Notes: a model not told the origin generated them from the sequence alone. A stretch of 64,000 nucleotides of DNA from Anaerotignum sp. MB30-C6 (GCF_030908465.1 NZ_CP133078.1:248001-312000); one strand, 5' to 3'; shown: positions 44,075 to 53,891, counted from the stretch's first letter. Made by a program: numbers and translations.

Positions 44075-44861
44075 GATAAAAGAAATTTATAAAACCTTTA
44101 ACCCCAATACGCCAAACGAAAAAAAGGCATTAAATGGATTAAATTTAACACTGGAAGCGGGAGATTTCGTAACCATTATTGGTGGTAACGGTGCAGGGAA
44201 ATCAACAATGCTCAATGCCATTGCAGGGGTTTGGCCTGTGGACAGTGGTAAGGTGATGATCGACGGTGTTGATGTAACAAAACTGCCTGAACACAAAAGA
44301 GCCTTGTATTTAGGACGTGTATTTCAGGATCCCATGAATGGTACTGCGGCGGACATGGAAATTGAGGAAAACTTGGCACTGGCATTTCGCAGAGGAAAGG
44401 CCCGTGGCCTTCGCTGGGGCATTACGCCAAAGGAAAGGGAAGATTATAAGGAGCTTCTGAAAACTTTAGACTTAGGCTTGGAAACCCGCCTTAGAGCCAA
44501 GGTTGGCCTCCTTTCTGGCGGGCAAAGACAGGCATTGACCTTGCTTATGGCCACATTGAAAAAGCCAAAACTTCTTCTGTTAGATGAACATACAGCGGCC
44601 TTAGACCCCAAAACAGCGGCAAAGGTTTTAGAACTTTCCGACCGTATCATTGAGGAGCATGGCTTAACGGCTTTGATGGTAACCCATAATATGAAGGATG
44701 CCATTGCCCATGGTAATCGCTTGATTATGATGTGGGATGGACGAATTATTTTGGATATTAAAGGGGACGAAAAGAAGAAGCTGACAGTGGAGGACTTGCT
44801 GCAAAAATTCTCTGTGGCAAGCGGAAGTGAGTTTGTAAGTGACAGAGCACTTTTAGGTTAA
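44067..44861 (+). CDS. ABC transporter ATPase (TrpZ type)
   Basis: The 264-residue protein has Walker A GGNGAGKST, signature LSGGQRQALTLLMAT and Walker B LLLLDEHTAALDP, followed by the H-loop VTHNM. It is a single ABC domain, unlike the double ATPase of the nucleoside system. The start lies inside the permease gene. Confidence 0.93.
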   Translation: MLEIKEIYKTFNPNTPNEKKALNGLNLTLEAGDFVTIIGGNGAGKSTMLNAIAGVWPVDSGKVMIDGVDVTKLPEHKRALYLGRVFQDPMNGTAADMEIEENLALAFRRGKARGLRWGITPKEREDYKELLKTLDLGLETRLRAKVGLLSGGQRQALTLLMATLKKPKLLLLDEHTAALDPKTAAKVLELSDRIIEEHGLTALMVTHNMKDAIAHGNRLIMMWDGRIILDIKGDEKKKLTVEDLLQKFSVASGSEFVSDRALLG

Positions 44862-44866
44862 TGGAA

Positions 44867-44908
44867 AAAGTACGATTTCTTTGGATTAAGAAGTCGTGCT
44901 TTTTTTTA
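44867..44908 (+). terminator. Terminator of the TrpXYZ-type operon
   Basis: AAGTACGATTTCTT pairs with AAGAAGTCGTGCTT and is followed by a long T run. Confidence 0.9.
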
Positions 44909-45076
44909 TTTGAAACAGGGCATGGTAAGTGAACGGTTAGGGGCAATGTACTTTAAAATAAAGGCTTATTTGGCAGCAGGGATGATGCTTATCTTTTGAC
45001 ATTGTACCCTTTTAACATTAGAGGACAAGGTATTTCTTTGACTTTTTTAGCATAATGTAAACAAACGGTTTTTCGG

Positions 45077-45355
45077 ATGGTGATGAGGTATATGGATTTA
45101 CGCAGGGGTGTAACAGAAGCATTGGACCTGCCGAAGGAGATCATGCTGGATTTGCCGTTGATTTCCTTAACGGGACGGGAAGAGATTACTGTTGAAAATC
45201 ATAAAGGAATATTGACCTATGGAGAAGAGAGTATTCGTGTGGGCACAAAGGTGGGTACCCTGTGCATCCGTGGGCAGGATTTGGGGCTAAAGCAGCTGAC
45301 TGGCGATGCATTGGTGATTACAGGAAAGCTGATTGCCATTGAATTTTTGACCTGA
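45077..45355 (+). CDS. yqfC: Sporulation protein YqfC
   Basis: The 92-residue protein matches the YqfC family by its DLPKEIMLDLPLISLTG and ENHKGILTY blocks. YqfC is made in the mother cell under sigma-E in Bacillus. Starts at ATG 45077, GTG 45080, ATG 45083 and ATG 45092 are all possible; 45083 gives the most usual N-terminus. It is immediately followed by yqfD. Its presence supports a spore former. Confidence 0.88.
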   Translation: MVMRYMDLRRGVTEALDLPKEIMLDLPLISLTGREEITVENHKGILTYGEESIRVGTKVGTLCIRGQDLGLKQLTGDALVITGKLIAIEFLT

Positions 45356-45359
45356 TGAG

Positions 45360-46610
45360 GTGAGGATTTTGTTTCTGGCATTATGGTATTATTTTCGTGG
45401 ATATGTTATGATAAAAGTGAACGGTTTTGCTGCGGAGCGGTTTATGAATATGCTCTCTTATCGGGGAGTATACTTATGGGACGTAGAGTCTGACGGCGCT
45501 GGGGTGCGATTAAAAGTGCCTATGGGAAGTATGGATATGGTTTCCATGTGTGCGGAGAAAACCGGTTGTAGGCTTGAGGTGCAGCGTTATGGTGGATTCC
45601 CAGCCAAAGCCCACCGTTTCAAAGGACGACAGGTTTTGACGGCGGGGGTGTTGATTTTTGCCGCTGGGCTTTACCTACTCTCGTCCTTTATTTGGGTTAT
45701 CCGTGTGGAGGGAAACGATCGGGTAGCCGTTGAGGATATCCTGACCTATTGTCAGGAACTAGGATTGAAGCCTGCTGCTTGGAAACGAGGAGTTCACCCA
45801 GAAGAAATAACAAAAGAATTATTGGTTCAGTTTCCCGATATCTCTTGGGTGAGTGTGGGCATAAAAGGAACAGACGTAACCATAAAAATTGCAGAAACCA
45901 TTGAAAAGACAGAGGTATTGGACAAGGAGACACCTTGTGATGTCATAGCAAACATGGATGGCGTGATATTAAAAATTACCGCTGAAAGAGGAACGCCCAT
46001 GGTAAAAGAGGGCGATGTGGTAAAAAAGGGGGATGTGTTGATTTCCTCGGAAGTATTAATTGGGCTGGAAGGCGAGGAACAGCACGTGGACTATGTGGCG
46101 GCAGAAGGGACGGTAAAGGCTAAAGTCTGGCAGCAGTTAACGGAAGAATTACCCCTTACATACGAAGAAAAAATCTATACGGGAGAAACGAAAACAAACA
46201 AAATTCTAAGCTTTTGGGGTAAGGATGCGGATTTTATCCACCCCTCCATGGACGATGCGAAGGCTGATGTTGAGGTTCTTTTTGAAAAAGATTTGGCTTT
46301 AGGTGATTTTAAAGTGCCTATTTCTATAAAAAAAGAGCAATATAATATATATATCCTTGAAAGTAGGAGCCGCACAGTGGATGAGGCAAAGGCAGAGCTT
46401 GAGGAAACTTTAAGAAATAAGACGGAGCAATGCTTAGGACCATATGGTACAATTGAAAAAATCGAGGTGCACTTTGAAGAATATACCGATTGTGTCCGTG
46501 CCAAAGGGCAGGCGGTACTAACAGAGCGAATCGACGAAAAACGGAAAGTAGAGAAAGGGCGGGATGCCGTAGATGGCACAGATCGAGAGAACCATGCAAC
46601 TGGACAATAG
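45360..46610 (+). CDS. yqfD: Sporulation protein YqfD
   Basis: The 416-residue protein has an N-terminal domain, one membrane segment (about residues 95-113) and a long extracytoplasmic part. In Bacillus YqfD is linked to mother-cell transcription and spore coat/envelope functions. GTG 45360 or TTG 45369 may be the start. It ends 38 bases into phoH, so the genes are coupled. Confidence 0.9.
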   Translation: MRILFLALWYYFRGYVMIKVNGFAAERFMNMLSYRGVYLWDVESDGAGVRLKVPMGSMDMVSMCAEKTGCRLEVQRYGGFPAKAHRFKGRQVLTAGVLIFAAGLYLLSSFIWVIRVEGNDRVAVEDILTYCQELGLKPAAWKRGVHPEEITKELLVQFPDISWVSVGIKGTDVTIKIAETIEKTEVLDKETPCDVIANMDGVILKITAERGTPMVKEGDVVKKGDVLISSEVLIGLEGEEQHVDYVAAEGTVKAKVWQQLTEELPLTYEEKIYTGETKTNKILSFWGKDADFIHPSMDDAKADVEVLFEKDLALGDFKVPISIKKEQYNIYILESRSRTVDEAKAELEETLRNKTEQCLGPYGTIEKIEVHFEEYTDCVRAKGQAVLTERIDEKRKVEKGRDAVDGTDRENHATGQ

Positions 46611-47574
46611 GGTGATGTTGCCTGTTTTTGGACAGTTCGATGGGAACATAAGAAAGATTGAAAAAGAGTGTAATGTAAAAATCGTGAACCGTGGAGATGA
46701 TGTAAAAATCAGCGGGGAAGAGGTTAGTGTGCATAAGGCATGGAGTGTGATGAACTCTATGGCGGCTTTGGTAAGAAGAGGGGAAGAGATTACAGATCAA
46801 AACCTAGGCTATTTTATTACCGCCGCAGAAGAAATGAACCTAGAAGAAGTGGAAAAGGTTTATAACGATTTGATTTGCATTACAGCCAACGGCAGGCCCT
46901 TAAAGCCAAAGACACTAGGACAAAAAAAGTATGTAGACCTAATAAAAAATAATACCGTTGTATTTGGTGCTGGCCCTGCAGGTACGGGTAAAACTTACTT
47001 GGCAATGGCAATGGCAATTACAGCGTTTAAAAATAATGAAGTTGGACGAATCATTCTGACCCGACCTGCCATTGAAGCGGGAGAGAAGTTGGGATTTTTA
47101 CCGGGGGATTTACAGCAGAAGGTAGACCCCTATTTAAGACCATTGTACGATGCCCTTTATGAAATTATGGGCTCTGAAAACTTTCTAAAGAATATGGAAA
47201 GGGGCCTAATTGAGGTGGCTCCCTTGGCATATATGCGTGGCCGAACCCTTGACAATGCTTTCATTGTGTTGGATGAGGCCCAAAACACAACACCGGAACA
47301 GATGAAGATGTTTTTAACCCGTATTGGTTATGGCTCAAAAGCTGTTGTGACAGGGGATTTGACCCAGATCGACTTAACAGAAGGAAAACGTTCGGGGTTG
47401 ACAGAAGCAACCAAGATACTTTCTGGTATCGAAGGAATTGGGATCATTACCCTTACCAATAAAGACGTTGTACGTCATCCCTTGGTACAAAAAATCATTC
47501 TGGCGTATGAAAAATTTGAAACCAAGAAGCGGAGTGATCAGGATGGTAAAAAAGACAAAAGAGGTAGGTATTAG
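46573..47574 (+). CDS. phoH: PhoH-family ATPase
   Basis: The 333-residue protein has a KH-like N-terminal part and a P-loop GAGPAGTGKT at 132-141; VLDEAQNTTPEQ is Walker B. PhoH-type ATPases act in RNA metabolism in Firmicutes. It overlaps yqfD by 38 bases and the next gene by 32 bases; this overlap chain is typical of the yqfC-D-phoH-pgpH-ybeY cluster. Confidence 0.95.
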   Translation: MAQIERTMQLDNRVMLPVFGQFDGNIRKIEKECNVKIVNRGDDVKISGEEVSVHKAWSVMNSMAALVRRGEEITDQNLGYFITAAEEMNLEEVEKVYNDLICITANGRPLKPKTLGQKKYVDLIKNNTVVFGAGPAGTGKTYLAMAMAITAFKNNEVGRIILTRPAIEAGEKLGFLPGDLQQKVDPYLRPLYDALYEIMGSENFLKNMERGLIEVAPLAYMRGRTLDNAFIVLDEAQNTTPEQMKMFLTRIGYGSKAVVTGDLTQIDLTEGKRSGLTEATKILSGIEGIGIITLTNKDVVRHPLVQKIILAYEKFETKKRSDQDGKKDKRGRY

Positions 47575-49678
47575 ACACTATTCTCAGTGGATATTACTGG
47601 CAATTGCTTTTATTGTGACGATACTTTGTATTGGCATAGGCCCTTATGGGCAAAAAAAGGAGATTGTGCAGGTTGGGGATGTGGCGACAAGACGCTATGT
47701 TGCAGTGAGAGATACGGTGGATGAAGCAACAACGGAAAAACTCAGGTCGGCAGCGGCGAATAGCGTTGGGCCTATCTATAAAAATGATATCGTAGTTGAA
47801 GAAAATAGTACGAAACAGGTAAACGACGTTTTTCAGGAATTGAACGATGTCATACTTGGTATGAACGATGGGGATGACTTTCACCAAAAGGTACAGGAAG
47901 CATCCCTGAATCTTCCAGTGGTACTGAGCAGTCGTCATTTATCGGCGTATCAAGCCATGCCCTATTCAAACCGAATTTTGTTTGCCAAGGACTGCGTTGG
48001 GATACTCAACCAGATTTACAGTGAGGGGCTTTCTGCCGATGAATTGGAAGAAGGCAAGGCGCAAGTAAAAACTGGGGTTGACGAAACCGATTGGAGTAAC
48101 GATTTAAAGGGAATGGCCTATACCATTGTTTCTGCCGCTCTAGATCCAAACTTGGTCTTGGATGAGGAGGCTATGGAAGCAGCCAGAGAAGAAAAACGAC
48201 AAGAAGTGAATCATGTACAGATTCGCAAGAATCAGAAAATTGTAGATGAAGGGGAAATTATAACCCAAGATATTTACGATAGATTGGTTTCTTTAAAGCT
48301 AATTGGAGATACCGATAAGAATGGCAGTCTGCTACTTTTTTTAGGCAGTCTGGTCATTATATTGTTATTATTTGGTGCCGTAGGGTTATTTTTCTTTTGG
48401 AACAAGGGCACAGTGGTTTTAAAAAAGAACGAAGTACGCATGTTATTTACCGTATATATCATTATGGTACTGCTATGCAAAGCCATGGCGTTATTGCCCT
48501 ACTATTCATTAATTCCATTAAGCTTGTTCGCTATGCTCATTAGCATTTTAATCGGACGGCGAATGGCTCTTTTAATGAACTGCTTTTTCTGCATTGTTGC
48601 TTGCATGATTTTTAGCGGCGAAGCTGAATTTTTAACTTATGCCCTCATCAGCGGCTCCTTTGGCGCATTGATGATACAGAAAACCGAGAGACGTGCCCAT
48701 ATGGTTCCTGTGGCAGTGGGTATGGCAGTGGTGAACTTTGTAGCTATGTTTGCCGTGGGTTTATTCTTCCGAGAAGGGTACGCAACGGAGTTAGTCATCG
48801 CCTCAGGCTTAGGTGCGTTAATGGGTTTGATTTCCGTTGTGATTGCTGTAGGCAGTTTGCCATTTTGGGAAGGTGTATTTGAAGCAAACACGCCTTTACG
48901 CCTTTTAGAATTGACAAATCCCAACAATGAGCTTTTGCGAAGGTTAATGATTGAAGCACCGGGTACATATCACCATAGTTTAATTGTGGCGAACCTAGCA
49001 GAAACTGCCGTTTATGAAATTGGCGGAAATACTGCTTTGGCAAGGGCTGGGGCATATTATCATGATGTTGGAAAGTTGAAAAGTCCTTTGCATTTTGCGG
49101 AAAATCAATCGGGGCAGAATCCCCACGATAACCTTGAGCCTAAGGATAGCGCCCGTATTATTACCCAGCACACCAAAGCAGGTGTAGACTTGGCCATGGA
49201 ATATGGCATTCCAAAGGTTGTTTTAAACTTTATGAGAGAGCATCAAGGTACATCCTTAGTAAAGTATTTTTATTTTAAAGCCTTACAAATGTATGGGGCA
49301 GAAAACGTGGTAGAGGCAGATTATCGCTATGACGGCCCAATTCCTTCTAGCAGGGAGTCGGCGGTGGTTATGCTGGCGGATACGGTAGAAGCTGCCGTTC
49401 GTGCTATGCTTGGCGGCGGAAAGACTTTGGATGAAGTTGAGGATTTTATTAAAGGTTTAATCAAGGACAAGCTGGATGACGGCCAATTAAACCGTAGTGG
49501 GTTAGCCATTCATGAATTGGAAATCATCCGCAAAGCTTTTTTAAAGGTTTTCCACGGAATGTATCATGAAAGAGTCAGCTACCCCCAAAAAGAGGAAATT
49601 GAGGCGGCATCCCGCAAAGCTGAACTTGGAAAAGAGGAGAAAAACAGTGACAATACTGATAGACAATCGTACAGATGA
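47543..49678 (+). CDS. pgpH: Cyclic-di-AMP phosphodiesterase PgpH (7TM-HD)
   Basis: PgpH breaks down cyclic di-AMP. The 711-residue protein has an N-terminal membrane anchor, an extracellular 7TM-HDED domain (about 45-250), about seven membrane segments and a cytoplasmic HD domain with YYHDVGKLKSPLHF and HTKAGVDLAMEYG. I chose ATG 47543, which has GGAG upstream, and not the frame that runs to 47438. It overlaps ybeY by 32 bases. Confidence 0.95.
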   Translation: MVKKTKEVGIRHYSQWILLAIAFIVTILCIGIGPYGQKKEIVQVGDVATRRYVAVRDTVDEATTEKLRSAAANSVGPIYKNDIVVEENSTKQVNDVFQELNDVILGMNDGDDFHQKVQEASLNLPVVLSSRHLSAYQAMPYSNRILFAKDCVGILNQIYSEGLSADELEEGKAQVKTGVDETDWSNDLKGMAYTIVSAALDPNLVLDEEAMEAAREEKRQEVNHVQIRKNQKIVDEGEIITQDIYDRLVSLKLIGDTDKNGSLLLFLGSLVIILLLFGAVGLFFFWNKGTVVLKKNEVRMLFTVYIIMVLLCKAMALLPYYSLIPLSLFAMLISILIGRRMALLMNCFFCIVACMIFSGEAEFLTYALISGSFGALMIQKTERRAHMVPVAVGMAVVNFVAMFAVGLFFREGYATELVIASGLGALMGLISVVIAVGSLPFWEGVFEANTPLRLLELTNPNNELLRRLMIEAPGTYHHSLIVANLAETAVYEIGGNTALARAGAYYHDVGKLKSPLHFAENQSGQNPHDNLEPKDSARIITQHTKAGVDLAMEYGIPKVVLNFMREHQGTSLVKYFYFKALQMYGAENVVEADYRYDGPIPSSRESAVVMLADTVEAAVRAMLGGGKTLDEVEDFIKGLIKDKLDDGQLNRSGLAIHELEIIRKAFLKVFHGMYHERVSYPQKEEIEAASRKAELGKEEKNSDNTDRQSYR

Positions 49679-50117
49679 GGTTCTTTCAAAGGAGCTTTCT
49701 GACGTAATAGAAAAACTAATTCACCAGTCTTTGGACTATGAAGGTTTTGAACAGCCCTGCGAAGTAAGCGTATCCATTGTGGATAATGAAGAAATTCGCC
49801 AAATTAACAATCAGTTTCGTAGCATTGATCGGGCAACGGACGTTTTAAGCTTTCCTTTATTGACCTTTGAAGAAGGGGAGTTTGTTGATTTAAACGAAAA
49901 GGATGAGGTGCTTCTGGGGGACATTATCATATCTTTGGAACATGCCAGAGAGCAGGCTCAGGAATATGGACACTCGTTAAAAAGAGAAGTTGCTTTTTTA
50001 ACTGCCCATAGTATGCTTCACCTTTTGGGCTATGACCATATGGAAGAAGAGGAAGAAAAAGAAATGTTTTCCAAACAACGGGAGATACTGATAAAAGCAG
50101 GAATTCCCAGAGAATAA
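49647..50117 (+). CDS. ybeY: Endoribonuclease YbeY
   Basis: YbeY is a zinc-dependent RNase in 16S rRNA maturation and ribosome quality control. The 156-residue protein carries HSMLHLLGYDH, the HxxxHxxGxxH metal motif. GTG 49647 is preceded by AGAGGAGA and gives a start TILIDNRTDE, as expected. Upstream in-frame sequence from 49566 belongs to pgpH. Confidence 0.95.
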   Translation: MTILIDNRTDEVLSKELSDVIEKLIHQSLDYEGFEQPCEVSVSIVDNEEIRQINNQFRSIDRATDVLSFPLLTFEEGEFVDLNEKDEVLLGDIIISLEHAREQAQEYGHSLKREVAFLTAHSMLHLLGYDHMEEEEEKEMFSKQREILIKAGIPRE

Positions 50118-50130
50118 AGGAGATGATTTT

Positions 50131-50523
50131 ATGGAAAATCATGAACTGGTGGCATTGGCAAAAACGGCTATGGAAAGAGCCTACGCTCCTTATTCAAAAT
50201 TTCAGGTAGGAGCGGCTTTATTGGCTAAGGATGGCCGTGTGTTTCTTGGGTGCAACGTGGAAAATGCTTCTTTTGGTGCCACCATTTGTGCCGAAAGGAC
50301 GGCAGCAACAAAGGCAGTTTCAGAGGGGGCACGGGAGTTTGAAAAAATTGCAATTGTAGCCGGCTCTGGAGATTATGCCGCACCCTGTGGTATTTGCAGG
50401 CAGTTTTTATACGAATTTATGCCTGACGGAGAAGTGATTTTGGATAGTGACGAAGAAGGCATGAAGGTAGTGAGACTTAATGATTTCTTACCCATGGGCT
50501 TTCGTGGTGAGGACATAAAATAG
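50131..50523 (+). CDS. cdd: Cytidine deaminase
   Basis: The 130-residue enzyme converts cytidine to uridine. CNVENASFGATICAERTA and PCGICRQFL carry the zinc ligands and catalytic Glu. GGAG precedes the ATG. It follows ybeY by 13 bases. The diacylglycerol kinase gene (dgkA) that lies between ybeY and cdd in Bacillus is absent here. Confidence 0.96.
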   Translation: MENHELVALAKTAMERAYAPYSKFQVGAALLAKDGRVFLGCNVENASFGATICAERTAATKAVSEGAREFEKIAIVAGSGDYAAPCGICRQFLYEFMPDGEVILDSDEEGMKVVRLNDFLPMGFRGEDIK

Positions 50524-50534
50524 GCGGGGATAGT

Positions 50535-51101
50535 ATGGCTGAAAAGAGCTGGGAAACCTTAGAAGGAGCTTGTCGCAGCTGCAAAAAGTGCAGACTTTGG
50601 GAGTTGCGTACCAATGTGGTTATTGGTAAAGGAAACCCGAAGGCGGATATTTTGTTTATTGGTGAGGGCCCAGGCCAACAGGAGGACTTGCAAGGGAAGC
50701 CTTTTGTCGGTGCGGCAGGGCAGTTGCTAGATAAAATGCTGGCTAGTGTAGAGCTTTCCTTGGATGATGTATACATTGCCAATATTGTGAAGTGCCGTCC
50801 CCCGGGAAACAGGGATCCTTATGATGATGAAAAAGAGGCTTGTTTGAACTTTTTAAGGTATCAGCTTAAGTTAATTGAGCCGAAGATTATTGTTTGCTTA
50901 GGCCGTGTGGCGGCCTGTACCATCATTGACCCTGAATTTCGCATTACACGGCAAAGGGGGCAATGGTTTTCTGTGAAAGGCTATGAATTTATTGCAACCT
51001 ATCATCCTTCGGCTCTTTTGCGAGATGAGGAGAAAAAGCGGCCTGCTTGGGAGGATATGAAGGCGATTCGCAAAAGGTGGGACGAGCTTAAGGGAATTTA
51101 G
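50535..51101 (+). CDS. Family-4 (Fe-S) uracil-DNA glycosylase
   Basis: This enzyme removes uracil from DNA. The 188-residue protein has an N-terminal CRSCKKC cluster, GEGPGQQEDLQGKPFVG, KCRPPGNRDP and a later cysteine that complete the [4Fe-4S] ligands, and the late YHPSALLR motif. It is 11 bases after cdd; it is likely the last gene of that unit or runs into the next gene. Confidence 0.92.
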   Translation: MAEKSWETLEGACRSCKKCRLWELRTNVVIGKGNPKADILFIGEGPGQQEDLQGKPFVGAAGQLLDKMLASVELSLDDVYIANIVKCRPPGNRDPYDDEKEACLNFLRYQLKLIEPKIIVCLGRVAACTIIDPEFRITRQRGQWFSVKGYEFIATYHPSALLRDEEKKRPAWEDMKAIRKRWDELKGI

Positions 51102-51251
51102 GCAAGGGAATTTTCATGCTAGGCAAGGGAGCGATTTTTATATGAATATTTGCTCGTTGTATAAGTTTTAGGGGTTAAGTTAAGGTTTAAATACTTGCGA
51201 AAAATTTCATATATGGATACAATAGAGAAAATTAAAAGGGAGGAAGATATC

Positions 51252-51707
51252 ATGGACGCTTTAAAAGAAAAGTTTGCACAAATTGAAGTGAAAGCCAACG
51301 CAAGAACCATGGAAGAAGTGGTGGCGTATATAGAGGAAAACTGGAAAGCAGAGCGAGTAAAAATCAGAGAAAAAGACTATATTATTCATTATAAGAACGC
51401 CATGGAATTTATGAAGCAAATGGGCAGAAGCACAGAAGGTGTGCAGGAAGAAATCAGAAGATATGCCCTGCCTAATAAAATTTGTGTTGTTTTGGGAATG
51501 AAGTCTGAATATATGACAGCGGAAGCGGGAATGAAGTATTATCAGGCGCTAACTTTAGTCAAAGGACTGACACAAGAAGATATTGATACAAAAAATGACC
51601 GCTGGTTGCAATATATGATGCTGTTAAGTATGCAGCAAAAATGGGAAGCACAGGAAGCGGAATACAAAGCATATATAGAAGCAGAGAAAGCAGAGGGGCA
51701 AGCATGA
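51252..51707 (+). CDS. Unknown 151-residue protein upstream of era
   Basis: I do not recognise a family. The protein is helical and highly charged (MDALKEKFAQIEVKAN..., ending EYKAYIEAEKAEGQA), with a mid region YALPNKICVVLGMKSEYM and no cysteines beyond one. AGGGAGGA precedes ATG 51252. Its stop codon overlaps the era start (ATGA), so it is translationally coupled to era. It sits where dgkA or nothing stands in other Firmicutes. Confidence 0.75.
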   Translation: MDALKEKFAQIEVKANARTMEEVVAYIEENWKAERVKIREKDYIIHYKNAMEFMKQMGRSTEGVQEEIRRYALPNKICVVLGMKSEYMTAEAGMKYYQALTLVKGLTQEDIDTKNDRWLQYMMLLSMQQKWEAQEAEYKAYIEAEKAEGQA

Positions 51708-52606
51708 AAAAATTTCACTCCGGTTTTATCTCCTTAGTTGGCAGACCCAACGTAGGAAAGTCTACGTTGATGAACTGTCTCATTGGAGAAAAAATCGCCA
51801 TTACGTCGCATAAACCACAGACAACACGAAATAAAATCACCAGTATTTTAACAAAAGAGGATTTTCAGTGCGTATTTTTAGATACCCCGGGAATTCATAA
51901 GCCCAAGCATAAATTGGGGGAATTCATGGTGCGTTCTGCGGAAAATACCTTTAATGAAGTTGACTTGGTTTTGATGCTCATTGAGCCAACGGAAAAGGTA
52001 ATGGAAATGGATCAATATGTCATTGATCGTTTGGAGAATGTAAAAACCCCTGTGGTATTGGTTATCAATAAAATTGATACCATTGAGAGGGACAAGCTGC
52101 TTGAGGTAATTGATGCTTATCGTAAGTTGTATTCCTTCGCAGAAGTGGTTCCTATTTCTGCCATGAAAGGCAGTAATACCGATGAATTGATGCAAGTAAT
52201 TAAAAAATATTTACCCGAGGGGCCTCAGTATTTCCCTGGGGATATGGTTACCGACCAGCCAGAAAGACAGATTGCCTCTGAAATTATCCGTGAAAAGGCA
52301 CTTTATATGTTGCAGGAAGAAATTCCCCACGGTATTGCAGTAGAAATTATGTCTATGAAAAAACGTCAAGATCAAAATATGGTTGATGTTGAGGCCACAA
52401 TTTATTGTGAAAAAGATTCTCATAAGGGAATTATCATCGGAAAGCAAGGCAGTATGTTAAAAAAAATTGGTTCCCATGCAAGAAGAGATATGGAGCGATT
52501 GTTAGGCTCTCCCATCTATTTGCAGCTTTGGGTTAAGGTGAAAAAAGATTGGAGAGACAGTGACTTTTTACTGAAAAATTTTGGATATGACAAGCGAAAT
52601 ATCTAA
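51704..52606 (+). CDS. era: GTPase Era
   Basis: Era helps to mature the 30S subunit and binds 16S rRNA. The 300-residue protein has the P-loop GRPNVGKST (13-21), DTPGIHK, NKID and a C-terminal KH domain (IIGKQGSMLKKIG). ATG 51704 overlaps the previous stop; a frame from 51641 lacks a site of its own. Confidence 0.97.
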   Translation: MKKFHSGFISLVGRPNVGKSTLMNCLIGEKIAITSHKPQTTRNKITSILTKEDFQCVFLDTPGIHKPKHKLGEFMVRSAENTFNEVDLVLMLIEPTEKVMEMDQYVIDRLENVKTPVVLVINKIDTIERDKLLEVIDAYRKLYSFAEVVPISAMKGSNTDELMQVIKKYLPEGPQYFPGDMVTDQPERQIASEIIREKALYMLQEEIPHGIAVEIMSMKKRQDQNMVDVEATIYCEKDSHKGIIIGKQGSMLKKIGSHARRDMERLLGSPIYLQLWVKVKKDWRDSDFLLKNFGYDKRNI

Positions 52607-52861
52607 CTGTATGAAAAAGTTTTTTGTGAAACATTTTTGGGAATGGGAAGTAATAAAACGGTATGGAAGCCTTGATACTGGCTGTTTTCTTCGGTAGAAA
52701 TAAATTCGCAACAGTAGAATTTAGTGCCAAAATCCCCGAGTTTTACAAATGTATTGTTTATCCATAGTCTGAATCGGCTCGTTTTTGGAGCCGTTGGCAT
52801 TTATTTACCTGTATGCTTTTGATTTTGCTCCATAACCTAATGTATGAAAGGGGACGGTTTT

Positions 52862-53011
52862 ATGGACAATCAAAAAACGAAAGCATACTGGCAAAAGTTT
52901 GTGCAAACAGGTCAAATTGAAGACTATCTACGGTACAAATCCGGTATGGGAGATAAGCCAAATCCCCGTAGGAGAATATCTGATAGCTCTAAAAACAAAG
53001 AATTTTATTGA
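52862..53011 (+). CDS. yqzL: YqzL-like small protein
   Basis: The 49-residue protein reads AYWQKFVQTGQIEDYLRYK, which matches the YqzL pattern (F..TG.ID.YL..K). In Bacillus yqzL stands between era and recO exactly as here. AAAGGGGA precedes the ATG. Function is unknown. Confidence 0.85.
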   Translation: MDNQKTKAYWQKFVQTGQIEDYLRYKSGMGDKPNPRRRISDSSKNKEFY

Positions 53012-53026
53012 AAATGAGGGGAAAAA

Positions 53027-53755
53027 GTGGGTGTAGTTAAGCTAAGGGGTATTGTAATTTCTGAAAGCCAAAAGGGCGAGAGCAGCAAACGAATTCTGGT
53101 TCTGGCAAAGGGAATTGGAAGGGTTGTTTTGACCGCCCGAGGGGCGAAGAATACCAAAAGTAAGTTGTTGGCTGGTACACAGCTTTTTTCCTATTGTGAT
53201 TTTCTGGCTTTTGAGGGTAAGGGTTTTTATTCTTTAACCCAAGCTGATTTAATTGAAAGTTTTTATGGAATTCGAATGGATATGGATAAGCTTGCCGAGG
53301 CAGTATATTTAGCTGAGTTGATGGAGCGAACTTGTCCTATGGGAATGGAGCAGGATGAAACGCTAAAGCTTCTTCTGTTTGCTTTGGTGGTGTTGGAGAA
53401 AACGAAGACACCGCCAAGGCTCATTTCTCGTATTTTTGAAGTGAAATATTTACAGATTTCAGGCTTATTATCTAACGGAGGGTGCATGGTTTGCGGAGCT
53501 GGCCAAGAGCCTTTATTCTTTCATGAAAAAGACGGTGAATTCCTTTGTAAGGAGCACTGCAGTGGGGGCGAAATCTCTTTGCTACCAGCTGTTCAAAAGG
53601 CAATCACTTTTATTACCCAACGGGAGGGGAAACAGATTTTTGCGTTTACCTTATCCCCAGGTGCTATGATGCAAATGGATTATATTTTGCAACGATACTT
53701 GGAGGTACATATGGGGGTGCGCTTAAAGAGCCGTGAATTTAGCAAAGGTTTATAA
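53027..53755 (+). CDS. recO: DNA repair protein RecO
   Basis: RecO loads RecA by replacing SSB in the RecF pathway. The 242-residue protein has an N-terminal OB fold (LRGIVISESQKGESSKRI) and a C-terminal zinc region with CMVCG, LC and HC. GTG 53027 follows GAGGGG. It is 15 bases after yqzL. Confidence 0.93.
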   Translation: MGVVKLRGIVISESQKGESSKRILVLAKGIGRVVLTARGAKNTKSKLLAGTQLFSYCDFLAFEGKGFYSLTQADLIESFYGIRMDMDKLAEAVYLAELMERTCPMGMEQDETLKLLLFALVVLEKTKTPPRLISRIFEVKYLQISGLLSNGGCMVCGAGQEPLFFHEKDGEFLCKEHCSGGEISLLPAVQKAITFITQREGKQIFAFTLSPGAMMQMDYILQRYLEVHMGVRLKSREFSKGL

Positions 53756-53891
53756 TTTTTTAGAAGTTAAGTCTGTGAGACTGTGCTCCTGAAGGGAATG
53801 AGACAGTAAAAAGGGTAATAAAAAGTGACAATACTGGTGTATCATTTACTTTGAATAAACCTTTGACTTCTTTCAAACTTGCAAATGGGTA

